A DNA stretch of 61,740 nucleotides from Vannielia sp. (GTDB lineage Bacteria; Pseudomonadota; Alphaproteobacteria; Rhodobacterales; Rhodobacteraceae), in the NCBI RefSeq assembly GCF_029212645.1, contig NZ_JARGND010000003.1, positions 1 to 61,740 on the forward strand. Direction: 5' to 3'. Shown piece by piece: positions 25,156-33,128 of this stretch. The notes under the pieces were generated by a model. It was not told the DNA's origin. It did no database searches and worked only from the letters and a program-made list of their open reading frames with translations. The translations under genes and the position numbers were made by a program. Each line of letters starts with the position of its first letter. Positions within the stretch are counted from its first letter, which is position 1.

Positions 25156-26276
25156 GTGGCGGCCTCCCGCCTGCGTTTAAACAGGAACGGACGGTCGGCA
25201 AAAAAGAGCAGCGCACCAGAGATCGCGAGGCCGACCACGATGGGCAGGTAGACCAGCGGCCAAAGCGCGACATCCTCGCGGGCGGCCCCGGCGGTGGCGG
25301 TTTCGAGCACCTGAACCAGCACCAGAAGGCCAATCGCCAGCAGGATTTGCCGCCAGACCCCAAAGCGCGAGAACCCGCCGAGCAGCAGGGTGGCAAAGCC
25401 AAGCAGGGTCGCGATGAGCGCGGTGAAGGGCTGGGCGATGCGCAGGTGCGCCTCATAGGTGAACGCGGCCTTGCTGGAGCGGGTGATCTCAAGCACCTCG
25501 GGGGCGGCGCGAAACAGTGCAGGCGTGGAATATTGCCGGGGATCGGAGCGGGTGAACTCAGTCGCCGTGATCAAGGCCCCGATATCATAGGCAAAATCGG
25601 CAAATGACGTGATAAAGAGCCGCTCGGTATCGGTATCGAGCGTTTGGGCGATGCCATCGAGCATCACCAGCTTTGGCCCGGTCTCGTGGCGCACCAGCAG
25701 GGCGCTGCGGGCGGTATAGGTGACCGAGCTTTCCGGGTTGCGGGTATCGGCCAGAAACACATCTCGCAGCTCGCCCTGGGGCGAGATTTCACGGATGTAG
25801 AAGGTGATCCCGTCGGCGGGGTGCAAAAACTGCCCTTCGGTGAGAAAGCGGGAGGTGATATTATTGGCGATCTCGGCCTGGCGCTCGGAAAGCTGGGTGC
25901 GCGAGACCGGCACCAGCACATGCACCAGCACCGCCATCAGCAGCGTGACGAAAAGGCCAAAGATCAGCACCGGGCGGGCCATTCGCCAGGCCGAAAAGCC
26001 GGTGGCCTGAATGACCACCAGCTCTGATTCTGAAGCGAGCCGGTTGGTGGCGTAAACCGTGGCCACGAAGGCCGCCATGGGCAGCACAAGGCGGATCACA
26101 TTGGGCAGCGAGAGCGCGGTGAACTCCACGAAGACCCCGAAAGACTGGCCATCGGCGATCACCTGGTCAAACAGGATCACCGCGCGGTTCACCCAATAGA
26201 CCGACACCAGCACCAGTGCGAAGAAGCCAAAGAGCACGGTGAGCTGTGACAGGATGTAGCGGTCGTATTTCGGCAC
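25152..26276 (-). CDS. lptF: LPS export permease LptF
   Basis: A 374-residue inner-membrane partner of LptG. MPKYDRYILSQLTVLFGFFA begins the first of three N-terminal membrane segments. The coupling motif ASESELVVIQATGFSAWRM is at about residue 85. The periplasmic jellyroll spans about 130-265 and is followed by three C-terminal segments. The start is GTG at 26276 with a weak ribosome site; this is the family start. It is the first gene of lptF-lptG-lptD and divergent from pepA across a 275-bp gap in which I see no other gene. Confidence 0.93.
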   Translation of the reverse strand: MPKYDRYILSQLTVLFGFFALVLVSVYWVNRAVILFDQVIADGQSFGVFVEFTALSLPNVIRLVLPMAAFVATVYATNRLASESELVVIQATGFSAWRMARPVLIFGLFVTLLMAVLVHVLVPVSRTQLSERQAEIANNITSRFLTEGQFLHPADGITFYIREISPQGELRDVFLADTRNPESSVTYTARSALLVRHETGPKLVMLDGIAQTLDTDTERLFITSFADFAYDIGALITATEFTRSDPRQYSTPALFRAAPEVLEITRSSKAAFTYEAHLRIAQPFTALIATLLGFATLLLGGFSRFGVWRQILLAIGLLVLVQVLETATAGAAREDVALWPLVYLPIVVGLAISGALLFFADRPFLFKRRREAAT

Positions 26277-26551
26277 GCGGTGGTCACCCGGGTTTGTTGC
26301 TCTTGATTGCGGGAAATCTATAGGAACGGCGGCGGCGGGAAAACCGTTAATGCGGGCGGGGCCGGGCGTGGGCCGAAAATGCGGTGTCCGGGGGTGGCAG
26401 AGGGGCTGAGCCAGCGTGCGCCGGGCTTGGCGTGGGGCGAGGGGAGGGGCGAGGAGAGGGCGGGGCGCGGCTTTGTTGCCGTCAGCCCTTTTCCTTTTGC
26501 CCCGTTTCGCACTAGCTTGCCGCCAACAGACACACCGCCAAGGAGCGCACC

Positions 26552-28012
26552 ATGACCGATTTGCCCCGTTTCACCATCACCGAGACCGATATCGAGACCA
26601 TTGCCGAGGCAGAAGGCCGGGTGGTGGTGCTGGTGCCAGAGGGCGGCCAGCTTGATATTGCCGCCCGCCGGGTGAACCGGCAGACCAAGGGCGCGCTCAA
26701 GCGGTTTATTGAAAGCGAGGCCTTTGCCAAGCTGGAGGAAGGCGCGGCAAAGGATCTGGCGTTCCCGGCGGGCATGGCGGCAGAGGCGGTGCAGGTGATC
26801 CGGCTGGCCCGCCGCCCCTCCGTGGAGGACGCGCGGTTGGCGGGTGCGGCGATTGGCAAGGCGGCGGGTGCGGGGCCGGTGCTGGTGCTCGCGGGGGCCT
26901 GCCTCAAGGCGGAAGAGGTGCTGCTTGGCGCGGTGCTGGGGGCCTATGACTACGTTGAGATGACCTCGAAAGAGGCGAAAGACCCGGCCGAGATCACCCT
27001 GATGGTCTCAAAGCCCGAAGAGGTAAACGGCGACGCGTTGAAGGCCGTGGCCGAGGGCGTGATCTTCACCCGAGATCTGGTGAATGCGCCTGCCAACCAT
27101 TTGACAACCATCAGCTTTGCCGACCGCCTGAAAGCCCTGGAGGGCGATGGGCTGACGGTGGAAGTGCTGGAAGAGCCAGAGCTGGAAGAGCTGGGCATGG
27201 GCTGCTTGCTGGGCGTTGGCATTGGCTCGGAAACGCCGACCAAGGTGGTGGTCATGCAGTGGAATGGCGGCGGCGATGAAGCCCCGTTGGCGCTGGTGGG
27301 CAAGGGCGTGGTCTTTGACACCGGCGGCATCTCGATCAAGCCCGCGGCGGGCATGGAAGACATGACGATGGACATGGGCGGCGCGGGCGTTGTTTCGGGG
27401 GTGATGGCAACGTTGAAGGCGCGCAAGGCGAAGGCCAATGTGGTGGGCCTTGTCGGGCTGGTTGAAAACATGCCCGACGGGCGCGCACAGCGGCCCGGCG
27501 ATGTGGTGACTTCGATGAAGGGTGACACAGTGGAGGTGATCAACACCGACGCCGAGGGCCGCCTCGTTCTGGCCGATGTGATGTGGTACGCGCAGGAGCG
27601 GTTCAAGCCCTGCGGCATGGTTGATCTGGCCACGCTGACGGGGGCGATCATTGTGGCGCTGGGGCACGAAAACGCCGGGGTCTTCTCGAACGATGACACC
27701 TTTGCCAATGCCTTCCTGAAGGCGGCAAAGGCCGAGGGCGAGGGCGCGTGGCGGATGCCGCTGGGCAAGGCCTATGCCAAGCAGTTGAAAAGCTCGATCG
27801 CGGATGTGAAGAACGTAGGCGCCCGTTGGGGTGGCGCGGTGACGGCGGCGGAATTCCTCCAGCGGTTTGTGCAGGATGGGGTGCCGTGGATGCACCTTGA
27901 TATTGCCGGGGTGGCCAAGCCCGCCGAAGCGCCCGCACTGGCCCCGAAGGGGGCATCTGGCTGGGGCGTTATGGCGATTAACCGCATGATTGCAGATAGT
28001 TACGAGGCGTAA
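26552..28012 (+). CDS. pepA: Leucyl (cytosol) aminopeptidase
   Basis: A 486-residue M17 metallo-aminopeptidase that removes N-terminal residues from peptides with two bound metal ions. The C-terminal catalytic domain has GKGVVFDTGGISIKPAAGME (Lys and Asp ligands, about 249-268), MDMGGAGVVSGVMATL, GLVENMPDGRAQRPGDVV and the signature NTDAEGRLVLAD (about 331-342). The N-terminal domain is the variable part. AAGGAG lies 7 bases before the ATG. holC follows 5 bp after the stop, an arrangement common in alphaproteobacteria. Confidence 0.96.
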   Translation: MTDLPRFTITETDIETIAEAEGRVVVLVPEGGQLDIAARRVNRQTKGALKRFIESEAFAKLEEGAAKDLAFPAGMAAEAVQVIRLARRPSVEDARLAGAAIGKAAGAGPVLVLAGACLKAEEVLLGAVLGAYDYVEMTSKEAKDPAEITLMVSKPEEVNGDALKAVAEGVIFTRDLVNAPANHLTTISFADRLKALEGDGLTVEVLEEPELEELGMGCLLGVGIGSETPTKVVVMQWNGGGDEAPLALVGKGVVFDTGGISIKPAAGMEDMTMDMGGAGVVSGVMATLKARKAKANVVGLVGLVENMPDGRAQRPGDVVTSMKGDTVEVINTDAEGRLVLADVMWYAQERFKPCGMVDLATLTGAIIVALGHENAGVFSNDDTFANAFLKAAKAEGEGAWRMPLGKAYAKQLKSSIADVKNVGARWGGAVTAAEFLQRFVQDGVPWMHLDIAGVAKPAEAPALAPKGASGWGVMAINRMIADSYEA

Positions 28013-28017
28013 TTCAC

Positions 28018-28479
28018 GTGGGAAAGGCGATGTTCTACCACCTGACCCAGAGGCCGCTGGAGGCAACGCTTCCGCAGCTTCTGGACCGCTCGATGAAAGC
28101 CGGGTGGAAGGTGGTGGTGCGTGGCCCCAACAGCCAGCGGCTTGACTGGCTGGACGATAAGCTATGGGGCGCGGACGACAGCTTTTTGCCCCATGGCCGC
28201 GCGGGCGGGCCGCATGATGCCTTGCAGCCGGTGCTGCTGACAACCGAGGACGCCGCCCCCAACGGTGCCGCCTGCCTGATGGCGGTAGACGGGGCGGCGG
28301 TGCGGGCCGAGGAGGTGAACGCGCTGGAACGCGTGTGCATTTTGTTTGACGCACATGACCAGGAGGCGGTGCAGCACGCGCGCGGCCAGTGGAAGGCGCT
28401 CACCAGTGCGGGCGTGACGGCGGAATACTGGTCAGAGGAAAGCGGGCGCTGGGAGAAGAAGGCCGAGAGCGGCGGGTGA
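28018..28479 (+). CDS. holC: DNA polymerase III chi subunit
   Basis: A 153-residue protein of the HolC family. FYHLTQRPLEATLPQLLDRS at the start, GWKVVVRGPNSQRLDWLDDKLW and FLPHGRAGG mark the fold, followed by LLTTEDAAPNGAACLMAVDG and the terminal CILFDAHDQEAVQHARGQWK. Chi links the clamp-loader complex to single-stranded DNA-binding protein. The start is GTG, giving MGKAMFYHL, which matches family N-termini; an ATG follows four codons in. Co-transcribed with pepA. Confidence 0.92.
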   Translation: MGKAMFYHLTQRPLEATLPQLLDRSMKAGWKVVVRGPNSQRLDWLDDKLWGADDSFLPHGRAGGPHDALQPVLLTTEDAAPNGAACLMAVDGAAVRAEEVNALERVCILFDAHDQEAVQHARGQWKALTSAGVTAEYWSEESGRWEKKAESGG

Positions 28480-28485
28480 GGCGGG

Positions 28486-28920
28486 CTACCGCGCGGCGCG
28501 ATGGCGCTGGGTGGCGAGCAGCAGGTTGGTTTCGGATTCGGAGATCCCGTCGATCCCGCGCATCTCGGTCAGGGCGGCATCGAAAGCGGGCAGGCTTTCG
28601 GCGGCCATTTCAGCGATGAGATCCCATTTGCCGTTGGTCGAATGGATCATCTGGATCGCGGTGATCTTTTGCAATTGGGCGACGATGCGCTGGGTGCGGT
28701 GCCCGGCGATCTTGATCAGGGTGATGCCGCGCACCGGGTGATCGAACTCATCGTCGCGCAGCCGGAGGGTGAAGCCCGCGATCACCCCGGTTTCCTGCAA
28801 CCTTTCGAGCCGGGTGCGCACGGTGGCGCGCGACACTCCAAGCGCTGCGGCCAGATTGGAGAGCGACTCGCGGGCGTTTTGGCGCAGCAGCGCGATCAGG
28901 TCTTTGTCACGATTGTCCAT
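28486..28920 (-). CDS. Lrp/AsnC-family transcriptional regulator
   Basis: A 144-residue regulator. The N-terminal helix-turn-helix is MDNRDKDLIALLRQNARESL then SNLAAALGVSRATVRTRLERL. The C-terminal RAM (effector-binding) domain includes GITLIKIAGHRTQRIVAQL and IHSTNGKWDLIAEM. It is divergent from the arginase and ornithine cyclodeaminase genes, and a GGCCAATTTGGCC palindrome lies between them, so it most likely controls arginine/ornithine breakdown in response to an amino acid. The in-frame extension to 29016 runs into the promoter region and is rejected. Confidence 0.9.
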   Translation of the reverse strand: MDNRDKDLIALLRQNARESLSNLAAALGVSRATVRTRLERLQETGVIAGFTLRLRDDEFDHPVRGITLIKIAGHRTQRIVAQLQKITAIQMIHSTNGKWDLIAEMAAESLPAFDAALTEMRGIDGISESETNLLLATQRHRAAR

Positions 28921-28956
28921 ATTGGTAAGTTTCACTCCCGTTTTGGGCTGTTTGTC

Positions 28957-28969
28957 GGCCAATTTGGCC
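28957..28969. promoter_or_regulatory. Palindromic candidate operator between Lrp regulator and arginase genes
   Basis: GGCCAATTTGGCC, a 13-bp palindrome around a central T, lies 37 bp from the regulator start codon and 69 bp from the arginase start. Divergent position and symmetry fit an Lrp-type site. Confidence 0.45.
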
Positions 28970-29038
28970 AAGGATGCCACTGTTCTCTGCCGTGAGCGAG
29001 GGGAGAATGGGGGCAACGCACGGAATAGGACACCAGAT

Positions 29039-29965
29039 ATGACGCATTTTATCCTCCTTGGCGCACCGGTTCAGGAGGGGGCCAGCCAGCCGGGCTGCCA
29101 GATGGGCCCCGAGGCGCTGCGCACCGCCGGGTTGCCGCAAGAGCTGGCCAGCCTTGGCCACACGGTTGACGACCGGGGCGATGTGCGCCCGCGGGTGGTT
29201 CCGCTGGAAAGGCACCCCAACCCGGCGATCCATCACCTTGATGAGGTGGCGGCCTGGACGGGGGCGCTGGCCGAGGCGGCCTATGGCGCGGCGCGCGACG
29301 GCACGCCGATCACCATGGGCGGCGATCATGCGCTGGCGGCGGGCACGGTGACGGGGATCGCCCGCGCGGCGGCGGAGCAGGGCAAGCCGCTGTTTGTGCT
29401 GTGGCTTGATGCGCACCCGGATTTTCACCGGCTGGACACCACCGAAAGCGGCAATCTGCACGGCACGCCGGTGGCTTATTTTACCGGGCAGCCGGGGTTT
29501 GAGGCGCATTTCCCGCCGGTGGAACACCCGGTTGATCCGGAGAATATTTGCATGATCGGGCTGCGCTCGGTTGATCCTGCCGAGGCGGGCGCGATCATGG
29601 CGGCGGGCATCCAGCTGCTTGATATGCGCGCCTTGGATGAGTTTGGCATTGCCGCGCCGTTGCGCGCGTTTCTGGCGCGGGTGAAGGCGGCGGAGGGCTG
29701 GCTGCACATCAGCCTTGATGTGGATTTCATTGACCCGACGATTGCGCCCGGCGTGGGCACCACGGTGCCCGGCGGCGCAACCTTTCGCGAGGCGCATCTG
29801 ATCATGGAGATGGTGGAAGAGAGCGGACTGGCGCGCTCGCTTGATCTGGTGGAGTTGAACCCGTTTCTGGATGAGCGCGGGCGCACCGCCAAGCTGCTGG
29901 TGGACCTGACGGCAAGCCTGTTTGGCCGCCGTGTGCTGGACCGGCTGACCGGCAGTTTCCAGTGA
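29039..29965 (+). CDS. rocF: Arginase
   Basis: A 308-residue binuclear-manganese ureohydrolase that splits arginine into ornithine and urea. Metal ligands are visible in GGDHALAAG (about 94-102), WLDAHPDFHRL (about 122-132) and SLDVDFIDPTIAPG (about 225-238). The specificity stretch TESGNLHGTPVAY reads as arginase rather than agmatinase. The ATG at 29039 has AGGACA upstream. Ornithine cyclodeaminase follows 53 bp later, so the pair converts arginine to proline with release of urea and ammonia. Confidence 0.94.
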   Translation: MTHFILLGAPVQEGASQPGCQMGPEALRTAGLPQELASLGHTVDDRGDVRPRVVPLERHPNPAIHHLDEVAAWTGALAEAAYGAARDGTPITMGGDHALAAGTVTGIARAAAEQGKPLFVLWLDAHPDFHRLDTTESGNLHGTPVAYFTGQPGFEAHFPPVEHPVDPENICMIGLRSVDPAEAGAIMAAGIQLLDMRALDEFGIAAPLRAFLARVKAAEGWLHISLDVDFIDPTIAPGVGTTVPGGATFREAHLIMEMVEESGLARSLDLVELNPFLDERGRTAKLLVDLTASLFGRRVLDRLTGSFQ

Positions 29966-30018
29966 GAGGGCTTGGGTGATGTGCGCAGTGAGTTGGATGA
30001 AGAGAGCGGTGTAAACCC

Positions 30019-31068
30019 ATGAAAGATAACCTGAATATGGTTCCCTTTGTCAGCGTTGAAAACATGATGCGGCTGGTTCTGGACATTGGGATTGAAACGG
30101 CAATGGAGGGGATTGCCGGGTATATCGAGGATGATTTTCGCCGCTGGCCGCTGTTTGACAAAACCCCGCGCGTCGCCTCGCATTCGCAGGATGGGGTGAT
30201 TGAGCTGATGCCAACTTCGGACGGCATTGATTATGGCTTCAAATATGTAAACGGCCATCCGAAGAACATGAAAGAGGGCTTGCAGACCGTGACGGCCTTT
30301 GGCCTGCTGGCCTCGGTTGAGACCGGCTATCCGGTGCTGCTTTCGGAGATGACATTGCTGACGGCGCTGCGCACGGCGGCAACCTCGGCGGTGGCGACGA
30401 AGTATCTGGCGCGCAAGGGATCAAGCTGTTTGGCGCTGATCGGCAATGGGGCGCAGTCGGAATTTCAGGCGCTGGCGCTGAAGCGAATTTGCGCGATCAC
30501 ATCGGTGCGGCTTTATGATGCCGACCGCGCCGCCACCCGGAAATGCGCGCGCAACCTTGAGGGCAGCGGGCTGGAGGTGGTGGAATGCGCCACGCCGCAA
30601 CAGGCGCTGGAGGGCGCGGATGTGGTGACGACCTGCACCGCCGACAAGCAATATGCCACCATCCTGAGTGACAACATGGTTGGCGCGGGCCTGCATATCA
30701 ACGGGATCGGCGGGGATTGCCCCGGCAAGACCGAGATCCACCGCGATATCCTGCTGCGCTCGGATATCTATGTGGAATACCCGCCGCAGACGCGGATTGA
30801 GGGGGAAATTCAACAGCTTGAGGCTGACCACCCGGTGAAGGAGCTTTGGCAGGTTTTGACCGGGGAGATCGAGGGGCGGGCCAACGAACAGGCGATCACG
30901 CTGTTTGATGGGGTGGGCTTTGCGATTGAGGATTTCTCGGCGCTGCGCTGGCTGCGCGATGCGCTGGAAACCTCGGATCGGTATGACGAGTTGGACATGA
31001 TCGCCGACCCGGATGATCCGCGTGATCTTTATGGGATGCTGCTGCGCGAGCGGGCAAGGATGGGCTAA
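30019..31068 (+). CDS. Ornithine cyclodeaminase
   Basis: A 349-residue enzyme of the ornithine cyclodeaminase/mu-crystallin family that converts ornithine to proline and ammonia with bound NAD. Substrate-binding residues lie in YGFKYVNGHPKNMKEGLQTV. The NAD fold is in CLALIGNGAQSEFQALAL, and the catalytic-region Asp lies in HINGIGGDCPGKTEIHRDIL. The length and GHPKN motif match true bacterial ornithine cyclodeaminases rather than alanine dehydrogenase-like members. It completes the arginine-to-proline route. It ends 9 bp before the convergent protease gene. Confidence 0.92.
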   Translation: MKDNLNMVPFVSVENMMRLVLDIGIETAMEGIAGYIEDDFRRWPLFDKTPRVASHSQDGVIELMPTSDGIDYGFKYVNGHPKNMKEGLQTVTAFGLLASVETGYPVLLSEMTLLTALRTAATSAVATKYLARKGSSCLALIGNGAQSEFQALALKRICAITSVRLYDADRAATRKCARNLEGSGLEVVECATPQQALEGADVVTTCTADKQYATILSDNMVGAGLHINGIGGDCPGKTEIHRDILLRSDIYVEYPPQTRIEGEIQQLEADHPVKELWQVLTGEIEGRANEQAITLFDGVGFAIEDFSALRWLRDALETSDRYDELDMIADPDDPRDLYGMLLRERARMG

Positions 31069-31077
31069 AACGCGGGC

Positions 31078-31659
31078 TTAGCGTTGCAGCACCATTTGCC
31101 CCTGAGAAAAGCTGACCTCGGCAAAGCGGGTGAGGTAGCGCATCCCGAGGAGAGAGCCGTTCATCTCGCCCTCGTTGACCAGCGCGGTGACGCCCCTGTC
31201 GGTGATGCCGCCCAGCGTAACCTCATCCAGCCGCACCATGGAGGTGCGCACCATGCCGTTGGCGGTGTTGGCGCGGCCAAAGTAGGTGAGGCTTTCCGGA
31301 TCAATCCCGGCGGCGCGGGCATCGTCCTGGCTGAGGACGATATCGGTGGCGCCGGTATCGACGACAAAGCGGGTTGGCGTGCCGTTCAGCCCAAGGGTGA
31401 GGTAATAGTGGCCATCGGGCGCGATCGGGATCACCACGCGGCCCTCCTCGGCAAAGACCGCCTGTGAGGGGACGAGGGTGCGCTTCACGTCTTGCCAGAG
31501 CCCAACGGCGATGATCGCCCCGAGGAAGATGAAAACCCAAAGCGCGGCGTGGCGCAGGGTTTGGCTCCAATTGGTGCGGCCGGACACAAAGAAATAGCTT
31601 CCGACGAAGACGCCGAGCAGGACGAGGTAAGCGAGGGAGCCGAAGCTGACTGAGGTCAT
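31078..31659 (-). CDS. Membrane-anchored retropepsin-like aspartic protease (TIGR02281 type)
   Basis: A 193-residue protein with two N-terminal membrane segments (about 8-26 and 38-56) and a periplasmic single-domain aspartic protease fold. The active site is FVVDTGATDIVLS with Asp101. LNGTPTRF precedes it and GMRYLTRFAEVSFSQGQMVL closes the domain. Clan AA single-lobe proteases of this type are expected to dimerise. Family members are widespread in alphaproteobacteria and their substrates are mostly unknown. Transcribed toward the ornithine cyclodeaminase gene. Confidence 0.88.
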   Translation of the reverse strand: MTSVSFGSLAYLVLLGVFVGSYFFVSGRTNWSQTLRHAALWVFIFLGAIIAVGLWQDVKRTLVPSQAVFAEEGRVVIPIAPDGHYYLTLGLNGTPTRFVVDTGATDIVLSQDDARAAGIDPESLTYFGRANTANGMVRTSMVRLDEVTLGGITDRGVTALVNEGEMNGSLLGMRYLTRFAEVSFSQGQMVLQR

Positions 31660-31691
31660 GGGCAGTATGTAGGGGCCGTTTCGGGGGTTTT

Positions 31692-32303
31692 CTAGATCAG
31701 GCCGGATTGGGCGAGGCCGTCGAGGACGAACTGCACCGAAAGGGCGGCCAGCAGCATCCCGAGCAGGCGGGAGGTGACATTGATCCCGGTGGTGCCCAGC
31801 AGGCGGCTGAGCAGCCCCGCCGAGAGGAACAGTGTCAGCACCAGCAGCAAAACGAAGGCCATCACCAGGATCAGCAGCCCGGTTTCGGCCCAGCTTGTGG
31901 TTTGCCCGGTGAGCAGGATGATCGAGGCGATGGAGCCGGGGCCTGCGATGAGGGGTGTGGCGAGCGGGAAGATCGACGGATCGGGGCGCTCTTCGTCGGT
32001 TTGATCCTCGCGGCGCTTGGTGCGCCGCTCAAACAGCATTTCGAGCGCGGTGAGAAACAAGAGCATCCCGCCGGCGATGCGGAAGGCGGCCATGGAGATG
32101 CCGACAAAGTTGAGAACGCGCTCACCCGCCACGGCAAAGAGGGTTAGCACCGATGCGGCAATGATGATGGAGCGCAGCGCGATGGCGCGGCGTTGGGCGG
32201 CGCTGTCATCATGGGTGATGGCCGCGAAGATCGGCAAAAGCCCGAGCGGATCGATCACCACGAAGAGGGTGACGAAAGCGGAGATGAGGAAGGCGGTATC
32301 CAT
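31692..32303 (-). CDS. MarC family integral membrane protein
   Basis: A 203-residue protein with six hydrophobic segments and the MarC signature FVVIDPLGLLPIF near the N-terminus. PLATPLIAGPGSIASIILLTG begins the second half-repeat. A charged cytoplasmic loop (ERRTKRREDQTDEERPD) separates the halves. MarC proteins were once linked to multiple antibiotic resistance, but no transport activity is established. The ATG at 32303 gives the family N-terminus; a TTG six codons earlier is possible. Both have weak ribosome sites. Confidence 0.88.
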   Translation of the reverse strand: MDTAFLISAFVTLFVVIDPLGLLPIFAAITHDDSAAQRRAIALRSIIIAASVLTLFAVAGERVLNFVGISMAAFRIAGGMLLFLTALEMLFERRTKRREDQTDEERPDPSIFPLATPLIAGPGSIASIILLTGQTTSWAETGLLILVMAFVLLLVLTLFLSAGLLSRLLGTTGINVTSRLLGMLLAALSVQFVLDGLAQSGLI

Positions 32304-32484
32304 AGCTGATGGGTAGGCCAAGCGGTGAGATGGGGCAAGGGGGAAGCGGCGCGTGGGGCAGGGCCGGGGCGCGCGGGGGAGATTGGCCCGGTGCGCAAGG
32401 GGAGGGGTATTTCAGCGGGGATGCGGGGAGGCGTGCCTGCAACGGCTTGCACCCGCCGGAATTTGCGGCGATGATTGGCGCATT

Positions 32485-32619
32485 CTCAGGGCGGGGCGAA
32501 ATTCCCCACCGGCGGTAAGCAGGTGAACCTGTAAGCCCGCGAGCGCCTTCCGGGAGGAAGGGCCAAGCAGATCAGGTGTGATTCCTGAGCCGACGGTCAT
32601 AGTCCGGATGGAAGAGAAT
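32485..32619 (+). promoter_or_regulatory. FMN riboswitch (RFN element)
   Basis: Conserved RFN segments appear in order: CTCAGGGCGGGGCGAAATTC, CCCACCGGCGGTAAGC, AAGCCCGCGAGCG, GCAGATCAGGTGTGATTCCT, then GAGCCGACGGTCATAGTCC and GGATGGAAGAGAA. The terminal P1 pair is formed by TTCTC and GAGAA. It lies 77 bp before ribH and should reduce its expression when FMN is abundant. No clear intrinsic terminator follows, so control is probably at translation initiation. Confidence 0.96.
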
Positions 32620-32696
32620 GTGCTGCTGCTTCGCTTTGGGGAAGCGGGCTGGCGCGTGATCGCCTTGGGTGAAGTGTCACGACAAGGGAGATGACC

Positions 32697-33128
32697 ATGA
32701 CACCCACCCGCTACGCCTTCATCAAGGCGAATTGGCATTCGGAAATCGTTGACCAGGCATTGGTTGGTTTCACGCAGATTATCCCACCCGATCAGGTAGA
32801 TGTGTTTAATGTGCCGGGGGCCTTTGAGATGCCGCTGTTTGCGCGCCGGCTGGCCAAGACGGGGAAGTACGGGGCCGTTGCGGCGGCGGCTTTGGTGGTG
32901 GATGGCGGCATTTACCGGCATGATTTTGTGGCGCAGGCGGTTGTGAACGGGTTGATGCAGGCCGGGTTGGAGGCAGATGTGCCGGTGCTTTCGGTCTCGC
33001 TGACGCCGCATCATTTTCAGGAAACCGACCACCACATAGGAATTTACCGCGCCCACTTTGTTGAGAAGGGGCGGGAGGCGGCGCAGGCCGCGCTTGGCGT
33101 GACCGGGGCCTTGCGGGCGGCGGGTTAA
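32697..33128 (+). CDS. ribH: 6,7-dimethyl-8-ribityllumazine synthase, RibH2-type
   Basis: A 143-residue lumazine synthase that condenses the ribityl-uracil intermediate with dihydroxybutanone phosphate in riboflavin synthesis. YAFIKANWHSEIVDQALVGF, FNVPGAFEMPLFARRLA and VVDGGIYRHDFVAQAVV mark substrate contacts. The C-terminal LSVSLTPHHFQETDHHIGIY is the atypical form seen in RibH2 (Brucella type) rather than the classical icosahedral enzyme. ATG codons occur at 32691 and 32697; AAGGGAG directly abuts the first, so I choose the second (6-base spacing). Controlled by the FMN riboswitch. Its TAA stop shares bases with the stop of the convergent gene. Confidence 0.93.
   Translation: MTPTRYAFIKANWHSEIVDQALVGFTQIIPPDQVDVFNVPGAFEMPLFARRLAKTGKYGAVAAAALVVDGGIYRHDFVAQAVVNGLMQAGLEADVPVLSVSLTPHHFQETDHHIGIYRAHFVEKGREAAQAALGVTGALRAAG

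Noticed and set aside
27008..28354. 448-residue open frame on the minus strand
   Set aside because: Antisense to pepA and holC; His/Arg-rich shadow of real coding sequence.
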